A stretch of DNA of 64,000 nucleotides from Pantoea vagans (lineage in GTDB: Bacteria; Pseudomonadota; Gammaproteobacteria; Enterobacterales; Enterobacteriaceae), in contig NZ_CP011427.1 in NCBI RefSeq assembly GCF_001506165.1, forward strand, positions 2,914,001 to 2,978,000. The letters are read 5' to 3'. The first letter of the stretch is position 1. Each line of letters begins with the position of its first letter. Made by a program: the position numbers and the translations under genes. Below, one piece after another: positions 1-8,014 of this stretch. The notes below the pieces were generated by a model. That model saw nothing but the letters and a program-made list of their open reading frames with translations. It had not been told where the DNA came from and did no database searches.

Positions 1-527
1 AGCCGCCCACACTGAGCTACGCTCCTGATGACTCATCTGACACTTACTGCATCCCTCCATCACAATCCATATTCAATCTAAGAACTACACGCCATCATCC
101 AGAAACTATACCCACATACTTCCGTTTTCGTGTCATACCCCATCACTCGTAAAGCCTTGTTCACCGTATTCTCACTCATGGGTTTGCGCGGATAGTAATG
201 TCGTGGTCAACAAAAACTGGCCACCACTTTAAATGTTATCGCTTCCTGGTATTGTTCTACCTTGACGACTTTCTTATTTTCACTGGGATCAACTCCGTTA
301 ACTAACAGCTTATGGGCTACATCCCTGCTTGCCCGAGCATGTGCCACGACACTTCAGGATATTTCCCCAACGCCAGCATCTTTCTCCTTATCGCCAAAAC
401 GAGAACAAAATCGCCAGTATTTCGAGCCGTTAGGGTGAACCAACAACATCATGCAGTCGCCATCGGTAAGCTTATAGACTTTTTCTTCAGGCTTGGCTGT
501 ACAAACCTTCACATCACTCAGAGCCAT
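1..527 (-). pseudogene. Decayed P4-type tyrosine integrase (internal deletion, several frameshifts and stops)
   Basis: Reading leftward from the ATG at 527, the first ~50 codons match the N-terminal arm-binding domain of P4-family integrases (MALSDVKV..., KVYKLTDGD, HPNGSKYWRF). The frame breaks near 381 and continues in another frame as MLALGKYPEV. It breaks again near 335 and resumes as a DVAHKLLVNGVDPSENKK stretch down to a stop near 212. About 200 residues, including most of the catalytic domain, are then missing. The homology resumes near 205 with KPMSENTVNKALRVMGYD and a remnant of the HGFR box in which the catalytic His and Arg are already lost (GYSFWMMACSS), then QMSHQERSSVWAA in a third frame near position 1. 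The remainder lies beyond the window. No functional recombinase can be made. The family call is firm because conserved blocks occur in the correct order. Confidence 0.85.
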
Positions 528-717
528 GATGAGTATCCTCTCAAGGGTTCTGAGTGGGTACAAACATTATAGAACCGGGATATACCAGCATTTGTAATCG
601 CATCAGTAAGTTGTGTAGATTGAATTAGGTTGAATGAAAAAACGTGAAAAGCCTTGCGGGGACTGGATTTTATGTATAAATAAAAAAAACCTCAGTTGCG
701 GTCTATTTACATACTGT

Positions 718-747
718 TGGTTCCGAAGCCCAGACTCGAACCGGCGC
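718..747 (-). repeat. Degenerate tRNA-Leu (leuX-like) 3' end, candidate attachment-site remnant
   Basis: On the minus strand these 30 bases form a tRNA T-arm plus acceptor strand ending in CCA. They match the E. coli leuX (tRNA-Leu CAA) 3' end, as I recall it, at 26 of 30 positions. It lies 190 bp upstream of the integrase remnant and in the same orientation, the usual tRNA-3'-end/int layout of P4-like islands. leuX is a well-known target of such islands. No full tRNA can be folded here. The identity rests on memory of leuX, so the specific tRNA assignment is moderate. Confidence 0.5.
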
Positions 748-1131
748 ATATCATTCAAACTTTTTACGCAGCTAAGAGCCTTGAATGCAACACACAATCT
801 CTGCTCATGATATCGGACATGGTTATAGTCCGTCGCATAAATGCTCATACTCTTTTCGCACAGTAGCCGTTAATACATTCCCAACAACCGTCTTTTGCGC
901 CAGTTGTTCACCACAACAAATATGGGGATGCACTAAGTAGACATCAGCACAAATGTCGATAGAAAGCATTTATCTTTAAACAGGATCGTGAAAGTAGGAA
1001 TTCCAATGTTCGCGCCATTAGTTTGGACAGCAGATAAAACCCGCCACAACCGATTATTATAAGAAATTATTTTTTGATATAAAAAATGAAAAGAAGAAAG
1101 TAGGTTGACTAGCAGAGAATTGACTTAAAAA
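748..1131. other. AT-rich stretch without a recognisable gene, probable island debris
   Basis: Both strands were read. Only short overlapping frames without recognisable protein similarity are present, and base composition is clearly more AT-rich than the genes to the right. The stretch between the tRNA 3' end and the leuX-like fragment is where the start of an integrated element would lie, so it is best read as leftover element DNA. Confidence 0.4.
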
Positions 1132-1208
1132 TGGCACGCCCTACAGGATTCGAACCTGTGACCTACGGCTTAGAAGGCCGGTGCTCTATCCAGCTGAGCT
1201 AAGGGCGC
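1132..1208 (-). tRNA. argU: tRNA-Arg, anticodon UCU
   Basis: A 77-nt gene including an encoded CCA folds as a standard tRNA. It has a seven-pair acceptor beginning GCGCCCT, U8-A9, a D-arm AGCTCAGCTGGATAGAGC, an anticodon stem-loop with TCT, and a T-loop GGTTCGAATCC. It decodes the rare AGA codons. The first pair is G1-U72, where E. coli argU, as recalled, has G1-C72. Its position beside folD matches E. coli, where argU is the DLP12 prophage attachment site, and here decayed integrase sequence lies beyond its 3' end. A strong promoter precedes it. Confidence 0.95.
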
Positions 1209-1224
1209 ATAGTGGTTGCGTCGG

Positions 1225-1252
1225 ATTATACGTTTGCACGCTCTGCCGTCAA
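1225..1252 (-). promoter_or_regulatory. Sigma-70 promoter of the tRNA-Arg gene
   Basis: The minus strand shows TTGACG (1252-1247), a 16-bp spacer and a perfect TATAAT (1230-1225). The GC-rich discriminator CCGACGC follows, as is typical of stringently controlled stable-RNA promoters. Transcription should begin about 10 bp upstream of the tRNA 5' end. Confidence 0.85.
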
Positions 1253-1370
1253 CGTTTTTGCCGTGCTGCGGCTCCAGAGTGTTGAATCATTGAGCAATTC
1301 GTCCTGAATGTCGAACAGCAGGCTCCCTATGTCGAGCCATCCGTCCTCAATGCCCACCAACCCCCAACCC

Positions 1371-1874
1371 TCAGTGCCGCTTACGCCACTCACTCATCGA
1401 CACCAAGTTACTCGCCTCACCGGACTCCCCTTCCAGCTCAATCCCTTGCTGCGTAAACAGCGCATTGTACTGTTCACGCAACGCGTGCAACTCGGCACTC
1501 TCCGGTTCCAGCTGTCTTAAGAATCCTAACGCCAGCAACAGCTGCTGCCGCGAAATCAGCCCGGAAAACCCAGCCTTGGTCAAAATGCCATGCCAGCGCA
1601 CCGCGTTCTCGTCGCTGCCATCGACAATCAGAACCTGCCAGATCAGCATCACCGCTGCGCCGTTCTGCAGATGGGTTTCGTTGTCGCCCGCGATGTAATC
1701 GGTGAACTCTTTGGCCGCGTCTTTACCCATCAGTGACAGCATCGATTCGATATGCACCGGCGGCAGTTGCAGCCTTTTACTCAGCCCTTGCGCGGCATGG
1801 CGTGAACCGGCCGTCAGCAGTTGAAACCCTACAACAAACACCACCGCCAGCGTGGCGAGTATTAACCAAATCAT
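1371..1874 (-). CDS. DUF1198 family protein (YicN-like)
   Basis: The 167-residue protein begins with one hydrophobic segment (MIWLILATLAVVFVVGFQ), which suggests a membrane-anchored or exported N-terminus. It then carries the conserved core HIESMLSLMGK, HLQNGAAVMLIWQVLIVDGS and ALGFLRQLEPE, matching E. coli YicN (about 150 residues). The function is unknown. The start was placed at MIWLIL by analogy with YicN. An in-frame GTG four codons upstream (1886) has a better spaced AGGAA and is a real alternative. The gene lies alone between the tRNA and folD, reading away from folD. Confidence 0.8.
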   Translation of the reverse strand: MIWLILATLAVVFVVGFQLLTAGSRHAAQGLSKRLQLPPVHIESMLSLMGKDAAKEFTDYIAGDNETHLQNGAAVMLIWQVLIVDGSDENAVRWHGILTKAGFSGLISRQQLLLALGFLRQLEPESAELHALREQYNALFTQQGIELEGESGEASNLVSMSEWRKRH

Positions 1875-2051
1875 CACGGCATCCACATAATTTCCTGAGG
1901 GGCATAATACGCGCTAAGGCGGGTTGCCGTCACTGCGAAAAAATCGCGAAACGCCCTGCCCGAACGAATCTCTACCTGACAGCCGCACGCGCTTCTGACA
2001 GAATAGGCGCCATTCCCCGATTCAACTTTCTACAGATGGATTTCCTCTCTG

Positions 2052-2918
2052 ATGGCAGCAAAAATTATTGACGGTAAAACGATTGCGCAGCAGGTGCGCT
2101 CTGAGGTTGCCGAAAAAGTACAGCAGCGTTTAGCAGCCGGTAAACGTGCACCGGGTTTAGCCGTGGTTCTGGTGGGTGAAAACCCCGCTTCGCAAATCTA
2201 TGTCTCCAGCAAGCGTCGTGCGTGTGATGAAGTGGGGTTCATCTCCCGCTCATACGATCTGCCTGCGACCACCAGCGAAGCCGAACTGCTGGAACTTATC
2301 GATACGCTGAACAATGACAACGAGATCGATGGGATTCTGGTTCAGCTGCCGCTGCCAGCGGGCATCGATAATGTCAAAGTGCTGGAACGCATCGTGCCGG
2401 ACAAAGACGTTGATGGCTTCCATCCTTACAACGTAGGTCGCTTGTGCCAGCGCGCACCGAAGCTGCGCCCTTGTACGCCGCGCGGTATCGTGACGCTGCT
2501 GGAGCGCTATAACATCGACACTTACGGCCTGAACGCCGTGGTGGTGGGCGCATCGAATATCGTTGGACGCCCGATGAGCATGGAACTGCTGTTGGCCGGT
2601 TGCACTACCACTGTCACGCACCGTTTCACCAAAGATTTGCGTCATCATGTTGAGCACGCGGACCTGCTGGTGGTTGCGGTTGGTAAGCCGGGCTTTATTC
2701 CGGGTGACTGGATTAAACCGGGCGCAGTGGTGATTGATGTGGGTATCAATCGCCTGGAAAACGGCAAAGTGGTGGGCGATGTGGAATTTGAGACGGCCTC
2801 TGAGCGCGCGTCTTACATCACGCCAGTGCCGGGCGGCGTTGGCCCGATGACCGTAGCAACACTGATTCAAAATACATTAGTCGCGTGTGAAGAGTATCAC
2901 GACGCAGAGGAGGCATAA
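2052..2918 (+). CDS. folD: Bifunctional methylenetetrahydrofolate dehydrogenase / methenyltetrahydrofolate cyclohydrolase
   Basis: This cytosolic enzyme interconverts 5,10-methylene-, 5,10-methenyl- and 10-formyl-tetrahydrofolate with NADP, supplying one-carbon units for purines, thymidylate and formyl-Met-tRNA. At 288 residues it has the normal family length. The catalytic Tyr50 and Lys54 lie in the [13 protein letters not shown] block. The Rossmann motif GASNIVGRP sits near residue 166 and the C-terminal signature PGGVGPMT near 260. It overlaps ybcJ by one base (TAATG), which indicates translational coupling. Confidence 0.98.
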   Translation: MAAKIIDGKTIAQQVRSEVAEKVQQRLAAGKRAPGLAVVLVGENPASQIYVSSKRRACDEVGFISRSYDLPATTSEAELLELIDTLNNDNEIDGILVQLPLPAGIDNVKVLERIVPDKDVDGFHPYNVGRLCQRAPKLRPCTPRGIVTLLERYNIDTYGLNAVVVGASNIVGRPMSMELLLAGCTTTVTHRFTKDLRHHVEHADLLVVAVGKPGFIPGDWIKPGAVVIDVGINRLENGKVVGDVEFETASERASYITPVPGGVGPMTVATLIQNTLVACEEYHDAEEA

Positions 2919-3130
2919 TGGCCACGTTCTCTTTAGGTAAACATGCCCACGTTGATCTGTGTGACCTGCTGAAGCTGGAAGGTTGGGTGGAGAGCGGCGC
3001 GCAGGCGAAAGCCTTTATCGCTGACGGCGAAGTGCGCGTGGATGGCGCGGTTGAAACGCGTAAGCGTTGCAAGATTGTGCAAGGCCAGACGGTGGAGTTT
3101 GCCGGACAGCGTATTACCGTTGTCGCCTAA
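2918..3130 (+). CDS. ybcJ: S4-like RNA-binding protein YbcJ
   Basis: This 70-residue protein consists of a single S4-type RNA-binding fold. The typical pattern LCDLLKLEGWVESGAQAK, FIADGEVRVDG and KRCKIVQGQTVEF can be read. It matches E. coli YbcJ in length and in its place after folD. The precise RNA partner is unknown. Its start codon shares a base with the folD stop, and a strong terminator follows at 3145-3176, so folD-ybcJ is an operon. Confidence 0.93.
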   Translation: MATFSLGKHAHVDLCDLLKLEGWVESGAQAKAFIADGEVRVDGAVETRKRCKIVQGQTVEFAGQRITVVA

Positions 3131-3144
3131 ACGAACAGTCCAAT

Positions 3145-3176
3145 AAAAAGGGGCGAACATCGGTTCGCCCCTTTTT
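3145..3176. terminator. Bidirectional rho-independent terminator between ybcJ and cysS
   Basis: A GGGGCGAAC/GTTCGCCCC stem with a four-base loop is flanked by A5 on the left and T5 on the right. It can stop transcription of ybcJ (+) and of cysS (-), the two convergent genes. Confidence 0.9.
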
Positions 3177-3199
3177 GCATTCTGTGGCCGGGAAATCCT

Positions 3200-3262
3200 G
3201 GTACGCATTAATGCGTACCCTACAATCACAGGCTGAGATCCAGGTGCGCATCAATGCGCCCC
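3200..3262. repeat. Two copies of the short GC-armed palindromic repeat
   Basis: The copies are GGTACGCATTAATGCGTACC (3200-3219, a perfect palindrome) and a GGTGCGCATCAATGCGCCCC relative (3243-3262), each followed by CCTAC or a variant. They belong to a family scattered through the intergenic spaces of this window. Confidence 0.8.
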
Positions 3263-3292
3263 CTACGATCTGCCGCCAGCGCACCAGATGAT

Positions 3293-4678
3293 TTATTTAC
3301 GACGCCAGCTCGAACCCTGCGGGCCATCTTCGACAATCACGCCCAGCTCATTCAGTTTGTCACGCGCGACATCCGCCTGCGCCCAGTCTTTGGCTGCACG
3401 CGCATCAGCACGGGTTTTCACCCAATGCTCGATTTCCGCGACTTCTTCATCATCCACCTGCGCACCACTCTGCAGGAACTGCTCTGGATCTTGCTGCAGG
3501 ATTCCCAGCACGTTGGCTAACTGACGCAGTTTTGCTGCCAGCGCATCGGCTGCCGCGCTGTCTTCGGTTTTCAGGCGATTGACTTCACGCGCCATATCGA
3601 AGAACACCGAGTAAGCTTCTGGCGTGTTGAAGTCGTCATCCATCGCCGTACGGAAGCGGGCTTCAAACTCTTCGCCGCCCGCTGCGGTCGCGTTGGCATC
3701 GGTGTGACGCAGCGCGGTGTAGAGACGCTCCAGCGCCGCACGCGCCTGGTTCAGGTTGTCTTCGCCGTAGTTAAGCTGGCTGCGATAGTGCCCGGACATC
3801 AGGAAGTAGCGCACGGTTTCAGCATCGTAATGCTTGAGGACGTCACGCACGGTGAAGAAGTTGCCAAGTGATTTCGACATCTTCTCGCGATCGATCATCA
3901 CCATGCCGGAGTGCATCCAGTAGTTGACGTAATCGCCGTCGTGCGCACAGGTCGACTGCGCCACTTCATTTTCATGGTGCGGGAACATCAGATCCGATCC
4001 GCCGCCGTGGATATCGAAATGCGAGCCCAGCTGTTTGCAGTTCATCGCTGAACATTCGATGTGCCAGCCCGGACGACCGTTGCCCCACGGTGAATTCCAG
4101 GCCGGCTCATCCGGCTTGGACATTTTCCACAGCACGAAATCCATCGGGTTGCGTTTGATTTCAGTGATTTCGACGCGCGCGCCCGCCTGCAGCTGATCCA
4201 GATCCTGACGTGACAGCACGCCATAACCTTTATCACTCAACACATCGAACATCACGTCGCCGTTCGCCGCCACGTAAGCGTGCTTACGTTCGATCAAACG
4301 CTCAACCATTTCGATAATTTCTGGGATATGGCGTGTCGCGCGTGGCTCCAGGTCCGGCGGCAGAATGCCCAGCGCGTCAAAATCTTTGTGCATTTCGCCG
4401 ATCATACGGTTGGTCAGCGTTTCGATGCTTTCGCCGTTCTCGTTTGCACGTTTGATGATCTTGTCATCAATATCGGTGATGTTACGCACATACTTGAGCT
4501 GATAGCCCACATAGCGCAGATAACGCGACACCACATCAAATGCCACGAAGGTACGCCCATGACCGATATGACAGAGGTCGTAAACCGTAATTCCACAGAC
4601 ATACATGCCGATCTGACCAGCGTGGATCGGTTTAAATTCCTCTTTCTGACGGCTCAGGGTGTTATAGATCTTCAGCAT
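3293..4678 (-). CDS. cysS: Cysteinyl-tRNA synthetase
   Basis: This class Ia aminoacyl-tRNA synthetase charges tRNA-Cys with cysteine in the cytosol. At 461 residues it equals the E. coli length. The HIGH box lies at residues 37-40 (CHIGHGRT). The catalytic zinc ligands are Cys28, the Cys in WHIECSAM, and the His and Glu in FPHHENE. The KMSKS loop appears as EKMSKSLGN near residue 267. The C-terminal anticodon-binding helical domain is complete. The gene is transcribed divergently from ppiB, as in E. coli. Confidence 0.98.
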   Translation of the reverse strand: MLKIYNTLSRQKEEFKPIHAGQIGMYVCGITVYDLCHIGHGRTFVAFDVVSRYLRYVGYQLKYVRNITDIDDKIIKRANENGESIETLTNRMIGEMHKDFDALGILPPDLEPRATRHIPEIIEMVERLIERKHAYVAANGDVMFDVLSDKGYGVLSRQDLDQLQAGARVEITEIKRNPMDFVLWKMSKPDEPAWNSPWGNGRPGWHIECSAMNCKQLGSHFDIHGGGSDLMFPHHENEVAQSTCAHDGDYVNYWMHSGMVMIDREKMSKSLGNFFTVRDVLKHYDAETVRYFLMSGHYRSQLNYGEDNLNQARAALERLYTALRHTDANATAAGGEEFEARFRTAMDDDFNTPEAYSVFFDMAREVNRLKTEDSAAADALAAKLRQLANVLGILQQDPEQFLQSGAQVDDEEVAEIEHWVKTRADARAAKDWAQADVARDKLNELGVIVEDGPQGSSWRRK

Positions 4679-4896
4679 TGAACGATTCCGTTATTTACGT
4701 TTGCGGGATACGCCTTTCCAGCGTAGCTCGACATTGTGCCGTATTTTTCTCAGTTGTGCATCGCTCGCTTAGCTTCTGTGGCTGCCTTACTGACGAGCCA
4801 TCGGAAATTGTGATATAAGAGGCGTCTACAAAAATGCCCCGCCGCTATGCAGGCGTGGCAGTTGATACTGACGACACCCGTAACAGGACGAATATA

Positions 4897-5391
4897 ATGG
4901 TCACTTTCCAGACGAACCATGGCGACATCGTAATCAAAACCTTCGATGACAAAGCGCCGGCTACCGTGAAAAACTTCCTGGACTACTGCCGTGAAGGTTT
5001 CTACGACAACACCATTTTCCACCGTGTTATCAACGGTTTCATGATCCAGGGCGGCGGTTTTGAGCCTGGCATGAAGCAGAAAGACACCAAAGAAGATATT
5101 CGTAACGAAGCCAACAACGGCCTGAAGAACACCAAAGGTACGCTGGCGATGGCCCGTACTCAGGCGCCACACTCCGCGACTGCCCAGTTCTTCATCAACG
5201 TAGCAGACAACGACTTCCTGAACTTCCGTGACGAAAGCCTGCAGGGCTGGGGTTACTGCGTGTTCGCTGAAGTGGTTGAAGGTATGGACGTGGTAGAAAA
5301 AATCAAAGCGGTGAAAACTGGCCGCAGCGGCATGCACCAGGACGTTCCGGTTGACGACGTTGTCATCCAGAAAGTGACTGTTAGCGAGTAA
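4897..5391 (+). CDS. ppiB: Peptidyl-prolyl cis-trans isomerase B (cytosolic cyclophilin)
   Basis: The product is a cyclophilin that accelerates proline isomerisation during folding in the cytoplasm. The start was set at [10 protein letters not shown] (ATG 4897, AGGA 10 bases upstream). This gives 164 residues, the E. coli length, whereas an in-frame ATG further upstream would add an unrelated leader. Active-site motifs [13 protein letters not shown] and the QFFINVADN loop are intact, and no signal peptide is present. The stop overlaps the lpxH start by one base (TAATG). Confidence 0.97.
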   Translation: MVTFQTNHGDIVIKTFDDKAPATVKNFLDYCREGFYDNTIFHRVINGFMIQGGGFEPGMKQKDTKEDIRNEANNGLKNTKGTLAMARTQAPHSATAQFFINVADNDFLNFRDESLQGWGYCVFAEVVEGMDVVEKIKAVKTGRSGMHQDVPVDDVVIQKVTVSE

Positions 5392-6107
5392 TGTCGCGCA
5401 CGCTGTTTATCGCAGATTTGCATCTGTGCACAGAAGAACCGGCAATTACTGCCGGTTTTCTGCATTTTTTGCAGGGTGAAGCGCAGCAGTGTGATGCGCT
5501 TTACATTCTCGGCGACCTGTTCGAGGCCTGGATTGGCGATGACGATCCCAATCCGCTGCATCAGCAAATTGCCGCCGCGTTAAAAGCGCTGCCGGTGCCG
5601 AAATTCTTCATCCATGGCAATCGTGATTTCCTGCTCGGTAAACGTTTTGCCCGCGCAAGCGGCATGACGCTGCTGCCGGAAGAACAGGTGCTGACGCTTT
5701 ACGGCCAACGCGTGCTGATTATGCACGGCGATACCTTGTGTACCGATGATGAGGGCTATCAACGCTTCCGCGCGAAGGTGCATCAGCGCTGGCTGCAACG
5801 CCTGTTCCTTGCCCTGCCGCTACGCATCCGTATGCGCATCGCCGCACGTATGCGCGCGGACAGCAAAAACGCGAATCAGCATAAGTCGTTAAGCATCATG
5901 GATGTTAATCCGCAGGCCGTGGAAGCCGCGATGACGCGTCAGCAGGTGCGGATTTTGATTCACGGGCATACCCATCGTCCGGCTGTGCATCAGCTATCCG
6001 TGCAAGGTGAAAGCGCGCAGCGCGTGGTGCTCGGTGCCTGGCATGAAAACGGTTCGATGATTCAGGTCGATGCCGATGGCGTGCAGCTGATCGAATTCCC
6101 CTTCTAA
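5391..6107 (+). CDS. lpxH: UDP-2,3-diacylglucosamine diphosphatase
   Basis: This peripheral inner-membrane enzyme of lipid A synthesis hydrolyses UDP-2,3-diacylglucosamine to lipid X and UMP. The calcineurin-like metallophosphatase motifs are all visible: ADLHL (residues 8-12), [29 protein letters not shown] and the final HGHTHRP. At 238 residues it is close to the E. coli 240. It is translationally coupled to ppiB and followed by a short stem-loop with T4 at 6111-6130. Confidence 0.97.
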   Translation: MSRTLFIADLHLCTEEPAITAGFLHFLQGEAQQCDALYILGDLFEAWIGDDDPNPLHQQIAAALKALPVPKFFIHGNRDFLLGKRFARASGMTLLPEEQVLTLYGQRVLIMHGDTLCTDDEGYQRFRAKVHQRWLQRLFLALPLRIRMRIAARMRADSKNANQHKSLSIMDVNPQAVEAAMTRQQVRILIHGHTHRPAVHQLSVQGESAQRVVLGAWHENGSMIQVDADGVQLIEFPF

Positions 6108-6110
6108 TTT

Positions 6111-6130
6111 CGGGCATCATTGCCCGTTTT
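6111..6130 (+). terminator. Probable terminator after lpxH
   Basis: CGGGCA and TGCCCG pair across a TCAT loop and are followed by TTTT. The stem is only six pairs long, so efficiency is uncertain. Confidence 0.55.
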
Positions 6131-6136
6131 CGCCCT

Positions 6137-6152
6137 ACGCAACCGTTTTCCT
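6137..6152 (+). promoter_or_regulatory. PurR operator of purEK
   Basis: ACGCAACCGTTTTCCT matches the PurR consensus ACGCAAACGTTTTCNT at all but one position. A TATTCT-type -10 at 6169-6174 lies 17 bp from a TTTTCC -35 inside the operator, so bound PurR with hypoxanthine or guanine would block the promoter, as in E. coli purEK. Confidence 0.85.
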
Positions 6153-6237
6153 TGCTGCCATCTCATGCTATTCTCTGTGCCCTTCTTTACCTGCCCGCCC
6201 GGCCAGGTTCGTTCGACTATTCACAGGAGTTGACCAC

Positions 6238-6747
6238 ATGTCATCCAACGCCACCCCGGCTCGTATCGCCATCGTCATGGGTTCCAAAAGTGACTGGGCG
6301 ACCATGCAGTTCGCCGAGGAAATTCTTAACAGCCTGGATGTTCCGTTCCACGTTGAAGTGGTCTCTGCTCACCGTACGCCAGATAAGCTGTTCAGCTTTG
6401 CCGAAACTGCCGCAGATAACGGTTTCCATGTGATCATCGCCGGTGCGGGCGGTGCAGCGCATTTGCCGGGCATGATCGCCGCCAAAACCCTGGTGCCGGT
6501 GCTGGGCGTGCCGGTACAGAGCGCCGCACTGAGCGGTGTCGATAGCCTCTACTCTATCGTGCAGATGCCACGTGGTATTCCTGTGGGTACGCTGGCAATT
6601 GGTAAAGCCGGTGCCGCCAACGCTGCCCTGCTGGCGGCACAGATTCTGGCAGTGCATGACAAAGATCTGGCCGCGCGTCTCGCGACCTGGCGTCAAACAC
6701 AGACCGATGAAGTGCTGAACAACCCAGATCCGCGGGGGGATGCATGA
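6238..6747 (+). CDS. purE: N5-carboxyaminoimidazole ribonucleotide mutase
   Basis: This cytosolic purine-synthesis enzyme moves the carboxylate of N5-CAIR to C4 to give CAIR. The protein has 169 residues with the class I PurE motifs MGSKSDW near residue 15 and the catalytic SAHRTPD near 43, plus the [11 protein letters not shown] loop. An AGGAG lies just upstream of the ATG. It overlaps purK by four bases (ATGA), so the two are co-translated, and it is under the PurR operator at 6137. Confidence 0.98.
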   Translation: MSSNATPARIAIVMGSKSDWATMQFAEEILNSLDVPFHVEVVSAHRTPDKLFSFAETAADNGFHVIIAGAGGAAHLPGMIAAKTLVPVLGVPVQSAALSGVDSLYSIVQMPRGIPVGTLAIGKAGAANAALLAAQILAVHDKDLAARLATWRQTQTDEVLNNPDPRGDA

Positions 6748-7808
6748 AACCGGTTTGCGTACTCGGCAACGGTCAGTTAGGCCGTATGTTGCGCCAGGCG
6801 GGTGAACCGCTGGGCATCGCTGTCTACCCGGTGGGTCTGGATGCTGAACCTTCAGCGCTGCCTATCGCCCAAAGCGTGATCACCGCAGAGATCGAACGCT
6901 GGCCGGAAACCGCGTTAACGCGCGAACTGGCGAGCCATCCTGCTTTTGTGAACCGCGATATTTTCCCGCGTCTGGCCGATCGCCTGACGCAAAAACAGCT
7001 GCTCGACCAGCTAAACCTGGCAACCGCGCCGTGGCAGCTGCTGGTTGATAAAAGCGAATGGCCGCAGGTGTTCAACTCGCTGGGTGAGCTGGCGATTGTG
7101 AAACGTCGCACCGGCGGTTATGACGGCCGTGGTCAGTGGCGTTTACGCGCCAATGAAACCGACGCGCTGCCGGATGAGTGCTATGGCGAATGCATCGTTG
7201 AGCAGGGCATCAACTTCAGCGGTGAAGTGTCGCTGGTTGGCGCGCGTGGTCAGGATGGCACCACGGTGTTCTATCCGCTGACGCATAACCTGCATCAGGA
7301 CGGCATTCTGCGCACCAGCGTAGCTTTCCCGCAGGCGGATGCGGCGCAGCAGCAGCAGGCTGAAGCGATGCTCGGTGCGATCATGCATGAGCTGAACTAC
7401 GTCGGCGTGATGGCGATGGAGTGTTTTGTTACGCCAGAAGGTTTGCTAATCAACGAACTGGCACCTCGCGTGCACAACAGCGGTCACTGGACGCAGAACG
7501 GCGCGTCTATCAGCCAGTTTGAACTGCATCTGCGTGCGGTGCTCGGTTTAGCGCTGCCAAAACCGGTGGTGTTTGCGCCGTCGGTGATGGTGAATCTGAT
7601 TGGCACCGATGTGAATGTCGCCTGGCTGCAACAGCCGCTGGTGCATCTGCACTGGTACGACAAAGAAGTGCGTCCGGGCCGTAAGGTTGGGCACTTGAAT
7701 CTGACCGATAGCGATCAGCCGCGCCTTGTGGCGGCGCTGAATGCGCTGGTGCCGCTGCTGCCGGAAGAGTACGCCAGCGGGATTGCGTGGGCGGTTGAGA
7801 AGCTGTAA
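6744..7808 (+). CDS. purK: N5-carboxyaminoimidazole ribonucleotide synthase
   Basis: This ATP-grasp enzyme converts AIR, bicarbonate and ATP into N5-CAIR, the substrate of the neighbouring PurE. The protein has 354 residues. Its N-terminal dinucleotide-like motif is [15 protein letters not shown]. The central ATP-grasp region has [13 protein letters not shown], and the C-terminal metal site is [17 protein letters not shown]-rich terminator follows directly, closing a two-gene operon. Confidence 0.98.
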   Translation: MKPVCVLGNGQLGRMLRQAGEPLGIAVYPVGLDAEPSALPIAQSVITAEIERWPETALTRELASHPAFVNRDIFPRLADRLTQKQLLDQLNLATAPWQLLVDKSEWPQVFNSLGELAIVKRRTGGYDGRGQWRLRANETDALPDECYGECIVEQGINFSGEVSLVGARGQDGTTVFYPLTHNLHQDGILRTSVAFPQADAAQQQQAEAMLGAIMHELNYVGVMAMECFVTPEGLLINELAPRVHNSGHWTQNGASISQFELHLRAVLGLALPKPVVFAPSVMVNLIGTDVNVAWLQQPLVHLHWYDKEVRPGRKVGHLNLTDSDQPRLVAALNALVPLLPEEYASGIAWAVEKL

Positions 7809-7811
7809 GTG

Positions 7812-7840
7812 AAAAGGCCGCGAAAGCGGCCTTTGATTTT
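7812..7840 (+). terminator. Rho-independent terminator after purK
   Basis: AAAGGCCGC and GCGGCCTTT pair across a GAAA loop, followed by a T-rich tail. The stem begins a few bases after the purK stop. Confidence 0.85.
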
Positions 7841-7870
7841 TGTACAGCACCCTAACAACAGGCACTTTTT

Positions 7871-7945
7871 GTAGCGGTGCGATTTATCGCACAAACCTGA
7901 AGCGGCGTTATCGCTGATAAATGCGCAATAAATTGCGCCGCTACG
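7871..7945. repeat. Pair of short palindromic repeats between purK and ybbP
   Basis: GTAGCGGTGCGATTTATCGC (7871-7890) and its inverted relative ATGCGCAATAAATTGCGCCG (7921-7940, then CTAC) face each other about 30 bp apart. This is the arrangement of a REP pair (BIME-like). They are the GTAGCG-headed subtype of the dispersed family. Confidence 0.75.
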
Positions 7946-8014
7946 TTATGAACCATGAAGCTATTCTTAGCCGCCCGCCATGAACGCTTGAAATTAAACG
8001 CGACGAGCTACCAA

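Noticed and set aside
603..848. 81-codon minus-strand frame between the integrase remnant and the tRNA
   Set aside because: It runs straight through the leuX-like tRNA fragment, has no ribosome site and no recognisable similarity.
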